Shown here piece after piece: positions 60,968-64,000 of a stretch of 64,000 nt of DNA. The number at the start of each line of letters is the position of its first letter. Within the stretch, counting starts at the first letter, position 1. Source of the stretch: Eublepharis macularius (lineage: Eukaryota > Chordata > Lepidosauria > Squamata > Eublepharidae). The stretch covers positions 10,191,001 through 10,255,000 of the forward strand of contig NC_072795.1 in the NCBI RefSeq assembly GCF_028583425.1. The letters run 5' to 3'. The position numbers and the translations under genes were made by a program. The notes below the pieces were generated by a model that saw only the letters and a program-made list of their open reading frames with translations, did not search any database and was not told the origin of the DNA.

Positions 60968-61138
60968 ATGTTGGGACTACAGGGAATCCTGATCGCCCTG
61001 CTGGCATGCCTCCTAATTCTGCACTTTCTGAAGCAGCTGTCGCCACGGAGGACCTACCCTCCTGGGCCTCTCCGGCTGCCCATCATTGGAAGTGTTTGGC
61101 GGTTAGGGTTCAAGCTTTCCAAAGATCTTCTCAGTATG
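60968..61138 (+). CDS. CYP2 copy 2 exon 1 (gene continues beyond window)
   Basis: 171 nt, the same length and phase as copy 1 exon 1, followed by GTATGTCATTCCATATAATT as in copy 1. Encodes the membrane anchor MLGLQGILIALLACLLILHF and the YPPGPLRLPIIGS hinge. Seven of the 57 residues differ from copy 1 (for example Gly6 for Thr, Leu50 for Pro, Ser-Met at the end). No defect is seen in this exon. The remaining exons are not in the window. Confidence 0.92.
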
Positions 61139-61309
61139 GTATGTCATTCCATATAATTGATCCATGTAGTGAAATAAGTGAGAACGTTTTCAGTCATTTT
61201 TGTACTAGGTTCACAAAGGTTGCTTGATAGTCTTTGTTAGTTATGTATACAACTAGCAATGAAGTCCGTTGTGGTAAATAATACAATGTGCTCTTGAAAG
61301 GGAAGGGAG

Positions 61310-62540
61310 GGCTGGTGGGCATTCCCTCCTCCTCCATCACAGATCCTGGCTGGATGAAGGCAGGGGATTGGGCATGGCCATTTCCTCTGCATTTGATCCT
61401 GGCTGAGTGAAGGGGGGCAGGCATTGCCACCTGCTCTGTGTTTGATCCCAGCCAGGTGAAGAGGGAGTGGGCATTGCCACCTGCTCTGCTTCTGATTCTG
61501 GCTGGGTGAAGAAGGGATGGGTATTGCCTCCTACTTTGTGCCTGATTCCAGGTGGGTGAAGGGGGGGCATTACTACCTGCTCCATGCCTGATTCCAGTAG
61601 GTTGAATGGGGGCAGGCATTGCCTCCTGCTTTGAGCCTGAACCAGGAAGGGAGAAGGGGAGCGGGCATTGCCTCATGCTTATCTCCTGATCCCATCCAGG
61701 TGAATGGGGGCAGGCATTGCCACCTGCTCCACCCCTGATCTCTGCTGCGTGAAGTTGAGGGCAGAGATTACCTCCTGCATGTGCCTGATCAAGACTGGAT
61801 GAAAGGGGATGGGCATTTTCACCTGCTCCTCACCTGCTCCTGGACGGGTGAAGGGGGTTAGGAATTGCCATCTGCTCTCCTTCTGATCCCGGCTGGGTGA
61901 AGGGGGTGGGCATTTCATTTGCTCTGCTCCTCATAACAGCTGTGTGAAGGTGGGGGTGGGGCATTGCTACCTTCTCCATGCCTGATCCTAGCTGAGTGAA
62001 GGCGGGGGTGGGCAATGCCACCTGCTCCACTCCTGGTCCCACCTGAGTGAAGGGGAAGTGGGCATTGCTGCCTGCTTTGCTCCTGATCCGAGCTGGGTGA
62101 AGTGGGGATGGACATTTCCACCTGCTCTGCTTCTGATCCCAGCTGGATGGGTGGGCATTGCCACCTGTTCAGTGCCTGATACCAGCTGAGTGAAGGTGGT
62201 GGGTGGGCATTGCCACCAGCTCCATTCCAGATCCCAGCTGGGTGAAGGGGAGCGAGACTTTGCCACCTGCTCCACTCCTGACCCCAACTGGGTGAAGATG
62301 GAGGGCAGGCATTGTCACCTGCTTTGCTCCTGATCCCATCTATGTGAAGACAGAGGGTGGACATTGTCACCTGCCCTGCTCCTGTTCCCAGCTGGGTGAA
62401 GGTGGGGGTGGGTGGGAATTACCATGTACTATGCTCCTGATCCTAGCTGGTTGAAGGTGGGTGGCAGGCATTGTCACCTGCTCTGCTCCTGATCCCAGCT
62501 GGGTGACGGTGCCTGGCAGACATTGCCACCTGTTCCATTC
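61310..62540 (-). repeat. About 50-bp minisatellite inside Helitron B
   Basis: About 24 imperfect units of GGGCATTGCCACCTGCTCTG-CTCCTGATCCCAGCTGGGTG-AAGG (plus-strand sense), with spacings of 50, 50, 50, 46 and 49 in the units measured. One more unit follows the palindromic insert (62986-63025). The same unit, reversed, fills Helitron A. Confidence 0.92.
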
Positions 62541-62548
62541 CTGATCCC

Positions 62549-62985
62549 GAAAAATACAAACAGAGAGAGGCACGGAAAGAATCCACAGCAAACTATGTAT
62601 ATGACCATGCCTGACTAACTATGTAAATGAAGTACTATAATGGTTATGCTGAATCTTCAAAATTAATTTGAAAAAACTTTAAATACCATTCAAAAGCACA
62701 AATGGCAATATCACACTCTTCTGTACGTGCATAAGACGGTTTCATTCAAATATTCAAATGTGTCATTCATATACAGTTAGTAACATTTCTTATACCAAAA
62801 CATTATTTCATATTGCAAATGCCACTGAGGATTTTCAATGCAATAAATATAATACGAGTGTAACTGCTTTGTGCTTTTGAATGGTATTTAAAGTTTTTTC
62901 AAATTAATTTTGAAGATTCAGCATAACCATTATAGTACTTCATTTACATAGTTAGTTGGGCACGGTCATATACATAGTTTGCTGT
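62549..62985. mobile_element. Insert with 115-bp inverted repeats inside the minisatellite
   Basis: Arms 62585-62700 and 62871-62985 begin ACAGCAAACTATGTATATGA and differ at only about three positions. The 170-bp centre is mostly unpaired. CCATTCCTGATCCC stands on both sides (62535-62548, 62986-62999), either as a target repeat or simply as minisatellite units. It has no coding content. Confidence 0.75.
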
Positions 62986-63163
62986 CCATTCCTGATCCCA
63001 GCTGGGTGAAGGTGGGGGGCAGGCTCCATGTCTGATCATGACCTGGGATTTTCTGGAGGTCTGGCTGCCTCATCTGGGCTTCCCTCCGCAGCAGCACCTC
63101 TGTTGGTGCACCAGTGTAGGAAGTGAGTTGTCTTGAATACACTTAGCCTTTTATGTAATAGGA

Positions 63164-64000
63164 TGTCACATATGAATCCTGCACATGCACAGAGCTCACT
63201 TAAAGAAATTTGAAGAGATCTTGGCAAGGAAAGATTCTCTGGCTTGTCTTCTCAAGAGGTTCTCTACGCGCATTTTCTACATGGTTGCTTCATGACCACC
63301 ACGTGGATGCCCAAATCTAAGGAAAGGCACCTACAAAGAAGAACGGCGCCTTGTTTGACCATGAAACGAACAATGAAAGATCAACAGTTCCACTTAACCA
63401 ACCTGCTTGCTCTGTTTGTGTGCAAATATTTTGCCATCCTAACCTGAAGGAAGCAGGAAGGCTTTTAACTATGAATGTGAATAGCAAGAAAAAGCAATTT
63501 GGTCAGATTGCATCAATTCAGAGAGTGCAGAAATAGGAGGCATTCAACAAATGACATGGAAACATTCATTATCAGTGGGAAGGGGAAGTTTTGTTTCCAG
63601 TAGTATTGACTGGCATCTGCAGTAGAGAAGGATCAGCTGTTGCTTTTATGTAATGCAGAAAGGGCAGGATATAAGCCAAATAAAATAAATCAATAATAAT
63701 AATAAAAAATAACATAATGCTAGCATGGATGAATCATTCAGATACAACATTTTGGAAAAGGAATTCAGAGATGGGCAAAACAGCTCCATACATCCCTGCT
63801 AATTAATAAACTTGCCACAGAATCCACCCCCTCCTGGCCTGCAGCACAGCTGCTTAGGCTGGGGGCCATCTTTGCTGCCCCTGTGGAGAAAGTGTCAGGA
63901 CACTGCTTCTCTATCCGGGGCTTGAGCGTGAGGGTGGAGTCAGGTGCCTTATAAGGCAGCTCTGCCCTCTCAGCCCTGCAGTTTGCATCATGTAGAAAGC
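63164..64000 (+). other. CYP2 copy 2 intron 1, with a CR1 tail
   Basis: 63164-63425 aligns with copy 1 intron 1 (8771-9010), including ATGCCCAAATCTAAGGAA and GCACCT. 63655-63710 is a CR1-type tail (AAAGGGCAGGATATAAGCCA) with A-rich 3' end. From 63820 to the edge GC content rises and CTTATAAGGCAGCTCTGCCC appears; this may be the start of another retroelement cut by the window edge. Confidence 0.55.

Larger units (their letters stand above)
61253..63163 (-). mobile_element. Non-autonomous Helitron B in copy 2 intron 1
   Basis: 1911 bp. On the minus strand it starts TCCTATTACATAAAAGGC and ends CATTGCTAG, inserted between A and T without duplication. Its first 70 bases match Helitron A (AGACAACTCAC, TGGTGCACCA-CAGAGG), as do its last 45. 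The interior is a 50-bp minisatellite. The empty site lies at 8770/8771 in copy 1. Confidence 0.88.

Noticed and set aside
61194-62591. Minus-strand frames with GIRSGAGGNAH-like repeats
   Set aside because: Translation of the 50-bp Helitron minisatellite. The unit is not a multiple of three, so no repeat protein is encoded.

Overview
This looks like nuclear DNA of a squamate reptile (lizard or gecko). There is one intron-rich cytochrome P450 gene in a background of CR1, L1, tRNA-derived and Sauria-type SINEs, several hAT families, Helitrons, palindromic MITEs and Ngaro/DIRS and Ty3/Gypsy fossils. The species call rests on this repeat mix and is an inference. I see no rRNA, tRNA gene, CRISPR array or prokaryotic operon.

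Genes. A complete nine-exon CYP2-family P450 gene lies on the plus strand (coding 8482-34505). The exons are 171, 163, 150, 161, 177, 142, 188, 142 and 191 nt. All introns are GT-AG, the phases agree, and the exons add up to 494 codons plus a stop. The C-helix WxxxR, I-helix AGTET, ExxR and the haem-binding motif are all present. A second copy begins at 60968 in the same orientation. Only its promoter, exon 1 and the start of intron 1 lie in the window, so this is a tandem CYP2 cluster with starts about 52.5 kb apart.

Layout. 1-3232: 3' two thirds or so of a Ngaro-type tyrosine-recombinase retroelement with an SGNH-hydrolase region. 3233-7440: AT-rich DNA, a Helitron-like end, a CR1 tail and a microsatellite. 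7440-8481: CYP2 copy 1 promoter, carrying a solo LTR that copy 2 lacks. 8482-34760: CYP2 copy 1, its introns filled with hAT elements, SINEs, LINE tails, a Gypsy-type solo LTR and a deleted Ngaro. 34760-50930: intergenic L1, CR1, MITE and SINE remains, a Helitron that splits a SINE exactly between A and T, and a reversed Ngaro fragment. 50936-58250: an L1 holding a solo LTR and a 5.8-kb hAT element, which itself holds a 145-bp tandem array, a second L1 and a palindromic MITE. 58265-60420: reversed Ty3/Gypsy fossil. 60420-64000: promoter, exon 1 and part of intron 1 of CYP2 copy 2, with a second Helitron whose empty site can be read in copy 1.

Most informative points: (1) paralogue comparison gives natural empty sites for an LTR and a Helitron; (2) six hAT copies with 8-bp target duplications share short terminal motifs, but each group has its own subterminal repeat word; (3) the 5.8-kb hAT keeps a BED-finger fragment and apparent 5' untranslated exons of its lost transposase. 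No wholly new gene system is evident.
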